Source: UBA1858 sp045106935
Lineage (GTDB): Bacteria > Pseudomonadota > Gammaproteobacteria > UBA4575
Reading direction: 5' to 3'
Assembly: GCA_045106935.1 (NCBI GenBank)
Contig: JBGCFN010000017.1
Location: 1-64,000, forward strand
Length of the DNA: 64,000 nucleotides
In this document: in pieces, positions 41,793-51,010 of the stretch
How positions within the stretch are numbered: position 1 is the stretch's first letter
Layout: each line of letters begins with the position of its first letter
Program-made: the position numbers and the translations under genes
Notes under the pieces: model-generated
The model's database searches: none
The model's input: only the letters and a program-made list of their open reading frames with translations
Told to the model about the DNA's origin: nothing

Positions 41793-42251
41793 ATGACAAC
41801 AAGATTTATGGAAATAGCAGTGGGGCTCTTTGTAGTCATGGGAGGCGCTGCATTATTTATGCTAGCAATGAGTGTAAGTAATTTTGGCTCAATATCCTCC
41901 AAGGAAGGTTACTTTTTAACTGCCTATTTTGAGAATATAGGGGGCTTGAAGGTGCGTTCAGCGATCACTGTGTCCGGGGTTAAAGTTGGGCAAGTGAGCG
42001 AAATTGTGTTTGACCCAGAACGATTACAAGCAAAAGTCACCTTACGCGTTGACAATGATCATGATTACTTCACGTTAGACACGGCGGCGAGTATATATAC
42101 CGCAGGTTTATTAGGGGAACAGTACATTGCCTTGGAACCTGGCGCAGAAGACGACACTCTAACAAACGGTGATGAAATAGAATTCACGCAATCGGCGGTC
42201 GTTCTAGAAGAAATAATAAGTAAATTTATATCAAATGCAGGTTCTAGCTAA
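41793..42251 (+). CDS. mlaD: Phospholipid transporter substrate-binding protein MlaD
   Basis: A 152-residue MCE-domain protein anchored by one N-terminal helix (about 7-28). The MCE domain (about 38-115, Gly-Leu-Lys-Val-Arg-Ser-Ala-Ile-Thr-Val-Ser-Gly-Val-Lys-Val-Gly) forms the hexameric ring of the Mla complex. Confidence 0.94.
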   Translation: MTTRFMEIAVGLFVVMGGAALFMLAMSVSNFGSISSKEGYFLTAYFENIGGLKVRSAITVSGVKVGQVSEIVFDPERLQAKVTLRVDNDHDYFTLDTAASIYTAGLLGEQYIALEPGAEDDTLTNGDEIEFTQSAVVLEEIISKFISNAGSS

Positions 42252-42267
42252 GTCTTAAGGAAATCTA

Positions 42268-42867
42268 ATGAAAAAACTAATGATAATTTCAATTTTGGCG
42301 TTTTGTGGCTTTGTATCAGGCGTGCATGCTGAAGAGCAGACACCTGAACAAGTCATTGAGCAAACTTCAACTGAGTTGTTGAAAATAATCAATGAACAAA
42401 ATGACCGAATTAAGAATGAAGAAGGGTACGTCAATCAAGTTATAAATGACTTAGTGTTACCTGTGATTGATTTGCAATCGATGGGAAAACTGATTCTAGG
42501 GAAACATTGGAAGACGGCTAGTGATGCGCAACGCGCGCAATTTATTGAGCAATTTAAATCAATGCTAATTCGCACCTATGCTAAATCGGTGGCAGATTTT
42601 GGTCATGCTAAAGTCACTGTATTTCCGCCACAAGCTAATCAAAAAGGTAAGCGTCATCGTGTTAAGTCCCATTTAGATATTGGCAGTGGAACACCACTTC
42701 AAGTGGATTATGTATTTCGCAGAAAAGAAGATGCTTGGAAAGTTTTTGACATTGTTGTTGATGGCTTAAGTTTAATTAAGAATTTCCGAACTAGTTTTTC
42801 TCAAGAAATTAGTGAGACATCTCTAGATGCTTTAATTGCGCGTTTAGCATCAACAAATGCGAGCTAA
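42268..42867 (+). CDS. mlaC: Periplasmic phospholipid-binding protein MlaC
   Basis: A 199-residue Ttg2D/MlaC protein with a signal peptide (cleavage near Val-His-Ala, residue 21). The typical His-Trp-Lys-Thr-Ala-Ser and Tyr-Ala-Lys-Ser-Val-Ala-Asp-Phe segments are present. Shuttles phospholipids between MlaA and MlaFEDB. Confidence 0.94.
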   Translation: MKKLMIISILAFCGFVSGVHAEEQTPEQVIEQTSTELLKIINEQNDRIKNEEGYVNQVINDLVLPVIDLQSMGKLILGKHWKTASDAQRAQFIEQFKSMLIRTYAKSVADFGHAKVTVFPPQANQKGKRHRVKSHLDIGSGTPLQVDYVFRRKEDAWKVFDIVVDGLSLIKNFRTSFSQEISETSLDALIARLASTNAS

Positions 42868-42883
42868 TTAGCCATTTAATTCA

Positions 42884-43183
42884 ATGAATGAATTGCAAAG
42901 TTTGGGTGAAGGTAATTTTCGAGTCAGTACTGATTTGACGACACTGACCGTGCCGGGATTATGGGCGCAGTCAAAAAAATTATTTCCCCCCACTGAGGCC
43001 ACATCAATCAGTATTGATGTAAGTAATGTTGTGCAAGTCGATAGCGGCGGTTTAGCGCTGCTAGTGGCTTGGGCTCGTTGGGCGAATTTCAGAAATAAGA
43101 AATTTGCGCTTCAAGGAAAGTCAGATCAACTCACAGTACTGATTGAGAATAACCAATTAGAAAAGCTATTTTTTTCTGCCTAA
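42884..43183 (+). CDS. mlaB: STAS-domain protein MlaB
   Basis: A 99-residue STAS protein with the core Val-Asp-Ser-Gly-Gly-Leu-Ala-Leu-Leu motif. The cytoplasmic accessory subunit of MlaFEDB. In many relatives a BolA-like gene (ibaG) stands between mlaB and murA; here only 73 bp separate them and no such gene is seen. Confidence 0.9.
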   Translation: MNELQSLGEGNFRVSTDLTTLTVPGLWAQSKKLFPPTEATSISIDVSNVVQVDSGGLALLVAWARWANFRNKKFALQGKSDQLTVLIENNQLEKLFFSA

Positions 43184-43256
43184 AGCAAGAAAATTCTTCT
43201 ATTTATCTATCAGCGCGTTAAGCTAGCCACGCCAATCATCCGACTTAATTAAATTA

Positions 43257-44516
43257 ATGGAAAAACTCTTAGTATCCGGTGGTCAGCCACTTTATGGCAA
43301 AGTACGAGCCTCGGGTTCAAAAAATGCTGTACTGCCAATTTTAGCGGCGTCACTGCTAGCAGATACGCCAATGACAATTGGAAATGTACCGCATCTACTT
43401 GATGTCACCACCACTATGGGTCTGCTTGGAGAAATGGGTGTCTCATTGACTGTCGATGAACGCATGAATATTGAGTCAGATGCCAGCACGATAAAACATT
43501 TCATTGCGCCATATGATTTAGTCAAAACAATGCGTGCTTCGATTTTAGTCTTGGGTCCACTAGTGGCGCGTTTTGGGGAAGCCGAAGTTTCGCTTCCTGG
43601 CGGCTGTGCGATTGGGACGCGGCCAGTGGATCTTCACATCGAAGGTTTGCGTGCACTGGGTGCCAAGATTGATGTTGAAGGCGGTTATATTAAAGCGAAG
43701 GCATCACGCCTAAAAGGGGCGCGCATCGTTTTAGATTGCGTCACAGTGACTGGAACAGAAAATTTAATGATGGCCGCAGTATTAGCCGAAGGCACTACCG
43801 TCATTGAGAATGCGGCACGCGAACCTGAAGTGAGCGATTTGGCAAATTGCTTAATTACCATGGGGGCTAACATCGAAGGTGTTGGCACGGATTGTTTAAC
43901 TATTCATGGCGTCACGCGGCTTGAAGGCTGTAACTATTCTGTGTTACCTGATCGTATTGAAACAGGGACATTCTTAGTGGCGGGTGCTATTTCCAGAGGG
44001 TGCGTGAAAGTCACGCACACAGCACCAAGAACGCTGGATGCGGTATTACAAAAGCTAGAAGATTGTGGCGCTTATATCGATGTGGGTGAAGATTGGGTTC
44101 AAGTGGATATGAAGGGTAACCAGCCTAAAAGTGTTAATATCAGAACGTCGCCATATCCTGCTTTCCCGACTGATATGCAAGCCCAGTTCACCGCGCTAAA
44201 TGCAGTAGCTGAAGGATCCGCAACTATTATTGAAACTGTTTTTGAGAACAGGTACATGCATGTACAAGAATTGCAGAGGATGGGCGCTAAAATTAATGTG
44301 GAAGGGAACACCGCTATTGTGACAGGGATAGAGCAGTTAACGGCGGCGCCTGTGATGGCGACTGATTTGCGTGCTTCTGCTAGTTTAATTTTAGCTGGGA
44401 TCGCCGCGCAAGGAGATACAGTAGTAGATCGAATTTATCATATTGATCGTGGCTATGAATGTATCGAAGAAAAACTCTCACAATTGGGCGCCAACATACA
44501 AAGGCTGCCTAATTAA
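43257..44516 (+). CDS. murA: UDP-N-acetylglucosamine 1-carboxyvinyltransferase
   Basis: A 419-residue enzyme for the first committed step of peptidoglycan synthesis. The active cysteine, target of fosfomycin, is present in Gly-Gly-Cys-Ala-Ile-Gly-Thr-Arg-Pro-Val near residue 117, and Lys22-Asn23 lies in Gly-Ser-Lys-Asn-Ala. Full length. Confidence 0.96.
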   Translation: MEKLLVSGGQPLYGKVRASGSKNAVLPILAASLLADTPMTIGNVPHLLDVTTTMGLLGEMGVSLTVDERMNIESDASTIKHFIAPYDLVKTMRASILVLGPLVARFGEAEVSLPGGCAIGTRPVDLHIEGLRALGAKIDVEGGYIKAKASRLKGARIVLDCVTVTGTENLMMAAVLAEGTTVIENAAREPEVSDLANCLITMGANIEGVGTDCLTIHGVTRLEGCNYSVLPDRIETGTFLVAGAISRGCVKVTHTAPRTLDAVLQKLEDCGAYIDVGEDWVQVDMKGNQPKSVNIRTSPYPAFPTDMQAQFTALNAVAEGSATIIETVFENRYMHVQELQRMGAKINVEGNTAIVTGIEQLTAAPVMATDLRASASLILAGIAAQGDTVVDRIYHIDRGYECIEEKLSQLGANIQRLPN

Positions 44517-44542
44517 ATGGATCAGTAAATCGGTTTAGTTGA

Positions 44543-45178
44543 ATGAATAATAAAATCACATTAGCAATCTCTAAGGGTCGAATTCTTGAAGATACCGTGC
44601 CGTTGCTCGAACGTATGGGCATGGCGCCAGTAGAAGATTTGAATAAAACACGTAAGTTACTGATTGATACAGAAAATCCAGATGTTAGGGTGGTCGTGAT
44701 ACGCGCGACAGATGTGCCCACCTATGTGCAGTACGGGGCGGCAGATTTAGGCATTGCAGGTAAAGACACACTCATGGAGAGCCAAGGCGAAGGATTGTAT
44801 GAGTTGCTTGATCTAGACATCTGCAAATGCAAATTGATGGTGGCTGGTAGATCTGAACTTCCTGACTCTGGAACGAGACTAAAAGTGGCGACTAAATATG
44901 TTCGCTCTGCTCAGCAATATTTTGCTCAGCAAGGCAAACAAGTAGAGATAATTAAGCTATATGGTTCTATGGAATTAGCACCCTTAACTGGATTGGCTGA
45001 CTTGATTGTTGACCTAGTAGATACTGGAAACACATTACGCGCCAATGGATTACAACCACTTGAGCATATTGAAGATATCAGCTCTCGTTTGGTGGCGAAT
45101 AAAGCGTCATTAAAAGTTAGATTTGATACACTACAAAACATTGTCGAGCAATTTCGACAAGCAATAGATAAAAATTAA
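44543..45178 (+). CDS. hisG: ATP phosphoribosyltransferase, short form
   Basis: A 211-residue catalytic-only HisG of the short class, lacking the C-terminal histidine-binding domain. The phosphate loop Asp-Leu-Val-Asp-Thr-Gly-Asn-Thr-Leu is clear. Short HisG proteins need the regulatory subunit HisZ, which is not in this window. It lies 26 bp after murA. Confidence 0.95.
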   Translation: MNNKITLAISKGRILEDTVPLLERMGMAPVEDLNKTRKLLIDTENPDVRVVVIRATDVPTYVQYGAADLGIAGKDTLMESQGEGLYELLDLDICKCKLMVAGRSELPDSGTRLKVATKYVRSAQQYFAQQGKQVEIIKLYGSMELAPLTGLADLIVDLVDTGNTLRANGLQPLEHIEDISSRLVANKASLKVRFDTLQNIVEQFRQAIDKN

Positions 45179-45203
45179 AAGAAAAGTTGAATAGGAAATA
45201 ACA

Positions 45204-46277
45204 ATGAAATACCAAACTGACGATCTACGAATTATAGAAATGAAGGAAGTAAGTACGCCTACTCAGGTGCTTACTGAATTTCCTCTGTCAGATGAATCGT
45301 CTAGTTGTGTGCATCAAGCACGAGATGAGATTCAAAAAGTATTTCATGGAGAAGACGATCGCTTAGTGGTGGTAGTAGGGCCTTGTTCTATTCATGATCC
45401 TGATGCGGCGCGTGACTATGCGAAGAGATTATTGGAGCAGCGTAATAAGTGGTCTGATGATCTGCTAATTGTTATGCGGGTCTACTTTGAGAAGCCACGA
45501 ACAACAGTGGGCTGGAAGGGTCTAATCAATGATCCAAATCTCGATAACAGTTTTGAAATCAACAAGGGCTTGAGGTTAGCAAGAGAGCTATTGTTGGATT
45601 TGAATAATATGGGGATTCCTGCTGGCACTGAATATCTAGATTTAATTAGCCCACAATATGTTGCAGATTTAGTGAGCTGGGGTGCAATTGGTGCACGTAC
45701 TACTGAGAGCCAAGTGCATCGTGAGTTGGCTTCAGGTTTGTCGTGTCCGGTTGGATTCAAGAATGCCACTGATGGCGGTTTACAAGTAGCGGTGGATGCC
45801 ATTGGTTCTGCCACACGTCCTCACCACTTTCTGTCAGTGACTAAAGAAGGAAAATCGGCGATTTTTTCCACTGCAGGGAATCCAGACTGTCACGTTATTT
45901 TACGTGGAGGAAAAAGTACAAACTATGACGCTGCAAGCATTGAGCAAGCCTGCGCGAGTCTAGAAAAAGCTGATTTACCACCACGAGTAATGGTGGACTG
46001 TAGCCATGCAAATAGCTTGAAGCAGCATGACAAACAAAAAGAGGTCGGTGCAGATATATGCAATCAGTTAAGCGCTGGTGAAGAAAGAATATTTGGCATT
46101 ATGATTGAAAGTAATATTGTTGAGGGCCGACAAAATGTAGTGGATGGTAAAGCCGAAACTTACGGCCAAAGCGTGACGGATGCATGCATTAACTGGGCAG
46201 ACACAGAAGTGCTTTTAGAACAATTTGCTAATGCTGTACAAGCGCGTCGACAAGCAAAAGATACGGCGGCAGCGTAG
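45204..46277 (+). CDS. 3-deoxy-7-phosphoheptulonate (DAHP) synthase, AroFGH type
   Basis: A 357-residue class I-alpha DAHP synthase for the first step of aromatic amino acid synthesis. Motifs include Val-Val-Gly-Pro-Cys-Ser-Ile-His-Asp, Pro-Arg-Thr-Thr-Val-Gly-Trp-Lys-Gly-Leu, Gly-Ala-Arg-Thr-Thr-Glu-Ser-Gln and Asp-Cys-Ser-His-Ala-Asn with the metal ligands. Feedback specificity (Phe, Tyr or Trp) is not assigned. It is inserted between hisG and hisD, with gaps of 25 and 18 bp. Confidence 0.94.
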   Translation: MKYQTDDLRIIEMKEVSTPTQVLTEFPLSDESSSCVHQARDEIQKVFHGEDDRLVVVVGPCSIHDPDAARDYAKRLLEQRNKWSDDLLIVMRVYFEKPRTTVGWKGLINDPNLDNSFEINKGLRLARELLLDLNNMGIPAGTEYLDLISPQYVADLVSWGAIGARTTESQVHRELASGLSCPVGFKNATDGGLQVAVDAIGSATRPHHFLSVTKEGKSAIFSTAGNPDCHVILRGGKSTNYDAASIEQACASLEKADLPPRVMVDCSHANSLKQHDKQKEVGADICNQLSAGEERIFGIMIESNIVEGRQNVVDGKAETYGQSVTDACINWADTEVLLEQFANAVQARRQAKDTAAA

Positions 46278-46295
46278 CTGGGACATTGTTTTTAT

Positions 46296-47600
46296 ATGCT
46301 TACAATTCGACGCTTTAATTCGCAACAGGAATCATTTCAAACACAATTTTCTGAATTTCTAGAGGCAAATACTGAACACGAATCAGATGTCTCGCAAACT
46401 GTGCAAGATATCATTGCTGACATTCGCTCAAAGGGCGACCACGCGCTATTAGATTTCACGCATAAATTTGATCGCTTGAATCTGAGTGAAGCAAAACAGT
46501 TAGAGATCACACATGAAGAGCTTCAGGCAGCTTTAAATTCTATCGATACTGAAAAGCGTGATGCATTGGAACAAGCACACCAGCGTGTCAAAGAATATGC
46601 TGAGCATCAACGACTTCAGTCTTGGGAATATAAAGACGAACATGGTTCTTTGCTTGGACAACGTGTTACTCCATTAGACCGAGTTGGTATATATGTGCCT
46701 GGTGGGACAGCGGCGTATCCTTCTTCGGTATTGATGAATGCAGTGCCAGCAAAAGTGGCAGGCGTACCTGAGATTGTTATGGTCGCGCCAACACCCGACG
46801 GAAAAATTAACGCGACAGTGTTAGCGGCAGCAGCAGTTGCAGGTGTCGATAGAGTATTTCGAATTGGTGGTGCTCAAGCAGTGGCAGCATTAGCCTATGG
46901 CACCGACACTGTTCCTGCCGTAGATAAAATTGTTGGGCCAGGCAATATTTATGTCGCCACAGCAAAAAGAATGGTATTTGGTCAAGTGGGTATCGATATG
47001 ATCGCAGGTCCATCTGAAGTGTTAGTCATATGTGATGATTCTGCTAATCCAGAATGGATCGCTATGGATTTGTTTTCACAGGCTGAGCATGATGTATTAG
47101 CGCGCACCACATTAATTTCAACATCTGAAGAGATGTTAGATAAAGTCGAAGCGGCAATGAATCGATTGCTACCCACACTTGAACGTGCTGATATTATTAA
47201 GCAGGCTATCAATACATTTGGTAGTTATGTCAAAGTGGAGAGCTTAGAAGAAGCGGCGCAAATTAGTAACCTGGTGGCACCTGAACATTTAGAGCTTGCT
47301 GTTAAAGAGCCAAGCAAGTTATTAGACAATATTTTACATGCAGGCGCTGTCTTTATGGGGCACCACACGCCGGAAGTGTTTGGTGATTATTGTGCGGGTC
47401 CAAATCATGTTCTCCCTACTAGCGGGACAGCAAGATTTTCATCGCCCTTAGGTGTCTATGATTTTCAAAAGCGAATGACAATATTAAATTGCTCCGACAA
47501 AGGTGCATCTAAGTTAAGCAATGTTGCTAGTACGCTCGCGCATAGCGAAGGTTTAACGGCGCATGCAAAATCGGCAGAGTTCAGAGGCTTAGTTAAGTAA
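46296..47600 (+). CDS. hisD: Histidinol dehydrogenase
   Basis: A 434-residue zinc enzyme for the last two steps of histidine synthesis. Conserved stretches: Pro-Gly-Gly-Thr-Ala-Ala-Tyr-Pro-Ser-Ser-Val, Gly-Pro-Gly-Asn-Ile-Tyr-Val, Ala-Glu-His-Asp and Pro-Glu-His-Leu-Glu. Full length, 6 bp before hisC. Confidence 0.96.
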   Translation: MLTIRRFNSQQESFQTQFSEFLEANTEHESDVSQTVQDIIADIRSKGDHALLDFTHKFDRLNLSEAKQLEITHEELQAALNSIDTEKRDALEQAHQRVKEYAEHQRLQSWEYKDEHGSLLGQRVTPLDRVGIYVPGGTAAYPSSVLMNAVPAKVAGVPEIVMVAPTPDGKINATVLAAAAVAGVDRVFRIGGAQAVAALAYGTDTVPAVDKIVGPGNIYVATAKRMVFGQVGIDMIAGPSEVLVICDDSANPEWIAMDLFSQAEHDVLARTTLISTSEEMLDKVEAAMNRLLPTLERADIIKQAINTFGSYVKVESLEEAAQISNLVAPEHLELAVKEPSKLLDNILHAGAVFMGHHTPEVFGDYCAGPNHVLPTSGTARFSSPLGVYDFQKRMTILNCSDKGASKLSNVASTLAHSEGLTAHAKSAEFRGLVK

Positions 47601-47606
47601 AATCCT

Positions 47607-48680
47607 ATGTCAGAAGATGTCCTATCTCGGTTACGCCCTGAGCTAAAGAAATTACAAACCTATGCGGTGCCAGATGCCGCAGGATTGGTTAAGTTGGATG
47701 CTATGGAAAATCCATTTACTTGGCCAGTTTCCATGCGCACTAAGTGGCAAGATCGTATCAGTCATGCACAAGTCAATCGATATCCTGAGCCAAATCCTGA
47801 AGGCTTGAAGAAAAAGCTAAAAGAACAATTTGGGCCGAAGGAAAATTGCGATTTATTATTTGGCAATGGATCTGATGAGCTAATTCAGTTGTTAGTGATG
47901 GCAATTGCAAAACCAGGCGCTTGTATTTTAACTGTCAGCCCCAGTTTTTCGATGTATCAAATGATTGCAGAAATTGTAGGCGTTGACTGTCATGTTGTTC
48001 CATTAGATGAGAATTTTGAACTGGATATGTCTGGCATGCTTGCGGCTATTGATCAGTTTGATCCGGCATTAATTTTTCTAGCTTACCCAAATAACCCAAC
48101 GGGTAATTCATGGAACAGAAGTCATATCCAAGAAGTAATGAATCGTAGTCGAGGCATTGTTGTCATTGACGAAGCCTATGGTCCGTTTGCAAATGATAGT
48201 TTTACGGATGAATTAGCGAAAAATAACAATATGTTATTGCTCAGAACTGCATCTAAACTCGGCTTGGCAGCCATTCGTTTTGGTTGGTTAGCGGGTGATA
48301 GGGAATTAATTGCTGAGCTTAATAAAATAAGGTTGCCATATAATATTAGTCAGTTGACTCAATTGACTATGGAGTTTGCACTCGAAAATTATGCCATGTT
48401 TGCAGAGCAGGCGGAGACAATACGCACCCTAAGAGGCTCGATGTTTGGTCAGTTGTGTGCAATCGAGGGTGTAAAACCATTTGCCAGTGAAGCTAACTTT
48501 ATTTTAATTAAATTACTTTCTCGAGATGCAGATGAAGTTTTTGAGGGCTTACTAAAACAGAAAGTGCTGATTAAAAACTTGAGCAAGCAAGCTGGCTTGA
48601 GTCAATGTCTGCGCGTGACTGTGGGCTCTAAAGAAGAAAATAAAATCTTTTGCGAAGCATTAATTAGCGCGCTGAAGTAG
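47607..48680 (+). CDS. hisC: Histidinol-phosphate aminotransferase
   Basis: A 357-residue PLP aminotransferase. Ala-Tyr-Pro-Asn-Asn-Pro-Thr-Gly, Val-Ile-Asp-Glu-Ala-Tyr and the PLP lysine in Thr-Ala-Ser-Lys-Leu-Gly-Leu-Ala-Ala-Ile-Arg-Phe-Gly are visible. Last gene of the murA-his run and convergent with the peptidase gene. Confidence 0.95.
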   Translation: MSEDVLSRLRPELKKLQTYAVPDAAGLVKLDAMENPFTWPVSMRTKWQDRISHAQVNRYPEPNPEGLKKKLKEQFGPKENCDLLFGNGSDELIQLLVMAIAKPGACILTVSPSFSMYQMIAEIVGVDCHVVPLDENFELDMSGMLAAIDQFDPALIFLAYPNNPTGNSWNRSHIQEVMNRSRGIVVIDEAYGPFANDSFTDELAKNNNMLLLRTASKLGLAAIRFGWLAGDRELIAELNKIRLPYNISQLTQLTMEFALENYAMFAEQAETIRTLRGSMFGQLCAIEGVKPFASEANFILIKLLSRDADEVFEGLLKQKVLIKNLSKQAGLSQCLRVTVGSKEENKIFCEALISALK

Positions 48681-48698
48681 TCTTTCAATTTCTATTTC

Positions 48699-50057
48699 TT
48701 ATTCTGGATCGATGACTTCGCCATCAGTGTTGACGTCAGAGGGAATACTCACAGATTTAACATGTGACATAGCTTCTTGAGTCGATTCAATGCCAATATG
48801 GTAGGCAGCAAAACCAGGAATCACTACTTGATTTACTGCCATGCCAATAATATTTCCTTCTACAGGTGATATTAATTCCGTGCTTTGATTAGTTATGGGG
48901 TCAGTCACAACGCCAAGCACATCACCCCGTGAAACACGATCTCCTAGGTCCATTTCGCTAAATAATATGCCACCACTTTCTGCTCGCAACCATAGTGATT
49001 CATAGTATGTCGGCCTAGGTTCACCCCAAATAAATGTGCGGGGATACATTTCTAATTTATCTAATAAGCTGTTAACGCTATGTGTGCCTGCATCAATTTG
49101 ATTTTCTTGAATGCGTAGTGACTCGCCTAACTCCATAGTCACGCTTACTATGCCTGATTGATTCGCAACAAAGCGTAACATGCCAGGACTTCCTGCATGG
49201 TGAACGATTGCAATTTTATCAAAGGCACCGACAAACTCTGCCACTTTAGGGTCAGACATATTTGCGCGTATTTGAGGAAGATTATTTCTTCGGAATGATC
49301 CAGTATGTAAATCTATTAGATAAGTGCAATGTCGAATAACCTTGGTAAATAAAGAATGAGCAATGCGTGAGGCTAAACTACCATTAGGCTCGCCTGGAAA
49401 AAAGCGATTCAAATCACGTCGATCAGATAGATAGCGAGAGGTGCGCTGAAAACCTTGTAAATTAACAATGGGGACACCAATTATAGTTCCTGATAGTTTA
49501 CTTGGGTCAATGTCATACATGACACGACGTACCACTTCGATACCATTTAACTCGTCACCGTGAATGGCACTGGTTAAGCAAACTGTTGGGCCAGGTTTAG
49601 CGCCATTAATGACTAGCACAGGTGTCGGTAAGGCGAGTCCTGAGATGGTGATTTGAGGTGACCATGCTAAGCGAGTAGATGAGTTTTCTGGAATTTCAGC
49701 GCCAAGAATAATTAATTTCTTGCGTACTATTTCTGGCGTATCAGTTGCAATTGACGGTGTTGATTGATCTGTTGTTTGTGTATCTTCGCTTGCACTATTT
49801 TCATTAGTACTATCAATCGGTGGAATGTTTGTTGTGTTGGGTGTCGGCTCGGGCACAGGTTCCGGTAGCGGTGCCACTTCTTTTAAATCAAGATTGGGTG
49901 CAATAGTAGTAGCTTCTGGTTCTTCACTTTGATCGGTTGTGTTTACCGTAGATGACTCTTCTGCATTCAATACTGATATATACAGTAGCAGAATTGTTAA
50001 GAACAGTATGAGTAGTGCTGAGGCAAAAGAACATGAGTGTTTTGCAAGAGATAACAT
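48699..50057 (-). CDS. Succinylglutamate desuccinylase/aspartoacylase (M14-like) family protein with membrane anchor
   Basis: A 452-residue protein: one N-terminal membrane helix (about 10-29), a Glu/Pro/Thr-rich linker to about residue 110, then an AstE/AspA-type zinc hydrolase domain. The zinc site appears as His-Gly-Asp-Glu (HxxE) in Ala-Ile-His-Gly-Asp-Glu-Leu-Asn-Gly and a later Leu-Ile-Asp-Leu-His. A biotinyl-lipoyl-like beta domain forms the C-terminus. The linker suggests an active site in the periplasm. It is 5 bp downstream of the ATP-grasp ligase gene, in a conserved four-gene group. Substrate unknown. Confidence 0.85.
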   Translation of the reverse strand: MLSLAKHSCSFASALLILFLTILLLYISVLNAEESSTVNTTDQSEEPEATTIAPNLDLKEVAPLPEPVPEPTPNTTNIPPIDSTNENSASEDTQTTDQSTPSIATDTPEIVRKKLIILGAEIPENSSTRLAWSPQITISGLALPTPVLVINGAKPGPTVCLTSAIHGDELNGIEVVRRVMYDIDPSKLSGTIIGVPIVNLQGFQRTSRYLSDRRDLNRFFPGEPNGSLASRIAHSLFTKVIRHCTYLIDLHTGSFRRNNLPQIRANMSDPKVAEFVGAFDKIAIVHHAGSPGMLRFVANQSGIVSVTMELGESLRIQENQIDAGTHSVNSLLDKLEMYPRTFIWGEPRPTYYESLWLRAESGGILFSEMDLGDRVSRGDVLGVVTDPITNQSTELISPVEGNIIGMAVNQVVIPGFAAYHIGIESTQEAMSHVKSVSIPSDVNTDGEVIDPE

Positions 50058-50062
50058 AGCGT

Positions 50063-51010
50063 TTATTTTAAGATTAATTTTTCAGCAAGCGTGATTCGTT
50101 CATCTATGGATTTCGGTATATTTTCTAGTTGTTCTACTTTAACAAGATTTTGTTGCAAACCTTGCTGATTTGCGAGTTGTACATTTAATCCAGGTCTTGC
50201 GTTGAGTTCAAGCATTAATGGGCCAAGTTCACTATCAAGGACAATATCAACGCCAAGATAACCTAGGCCAACAGTGTCAGCACATTTGATCGCGATTTTT
50301 AAGATTTTCTGCCACTTAGGGATTTGCACGTCGTTAATCACATGCCCTGTATCAGGATGAATCGTGGTGGCTTGGTTGCCAATGACTGCATGGGTGGTTT
50401 TGCCAGTGGCTAAATCAATGCCAACACCAATAGCGCCTTGGTGAAGATTTGCTTTACCACCAGATTTGCTGGTGGGCAAACGAATCATTGCAGCAACAGG
50501 CACGCCTTGAAAAACAATAATACGAATATCAGGAACACCTTTGAAACTAATGTTGTCGAATACAGGATCAAATTGAACTCGGTATTCTAAGAAAGCGGTG
50601 TCAGCTAAACCGCCTAAGCTATACATGCCAGATAAAATATTAGATACGTAATGTTTAATAGAATTTAAACTAATTAAGTCGCCACTTGCTGTGCGATAGA
50701 ATTTACCAACTTTGCCGCCAAGGACTAAAATGCCATTACCGCCACTGCCATGAGACGGTTTAATCACAACGTCATCATGTAGTTCAAGTAATGAATCTAA
50801 GGAGTTTATTTCATGATTTATTTCGATTTTGGAAAAAAGTTTAGGTACCTCAATGCCTGCATCGATTGCCAAGCTTTTAGTTCTTAACTTGTCATCAACC
50901 AATGGGTATAAATGACGAGGGTTGTATCGCATGATGTAATCAGTATTGCGCTGATTAATACCAAGCACGCCTTGGCTGCGTAATTGTTGCGGACTAATAA
51001 AACCGATCAT
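50063..51010 (-). CDS. RimK-like ATP-grasp amide ligase
   Basis: About 315 residues of the alpha-L-glutamate ligase-like group. Features are Val-Leu-Gly-Ile-Asn-Gln-Arg-Asn at the start, Lys-Pro-Ser-His-Gly-Ser-Gly-Gly-Asn-Gly-Ile (ATP loop), Gly-Tyr-Leu-Gly-Val-Asp-Ile-Val and the metal site Leu-Glu-Leu-Asn-Ala-Arg-Pro-Gly. The start at 51010 is chosen because it overlaps the upstream stop as ATGA and matches family starts. Relatives join amino acids to peptides or proteins. The product of this one is unknown. Confidence 0.87.
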   Translation of the reverse strand: MIGFISPQQLRSQGVLGINQRNTDYIMRYNPRHLYPLVDDKLRTKSLAIDAGIEVPKLFSKIEINHEINSLDSLLELHDDVVIKPSHGSGGNGILVLGGKVGKFYRTASGDLISLNSIKHYVSNILSGMYSLGGLADTAFLEYRVQFDPVFDNISFKGVPDIRIIVFQGVPVAAMIRLPTSKSGGKANLHQGAIGVGIDLATGKTTHAVIGNQATTIHPDTGHVINDVQIPKWQKILKIAIKCADTVGLGYLGVDIVLDSELGPLMLELNARPGLNVQLANQQGLQQNLVKVEQLENIPKSIDERITLAEKLILK

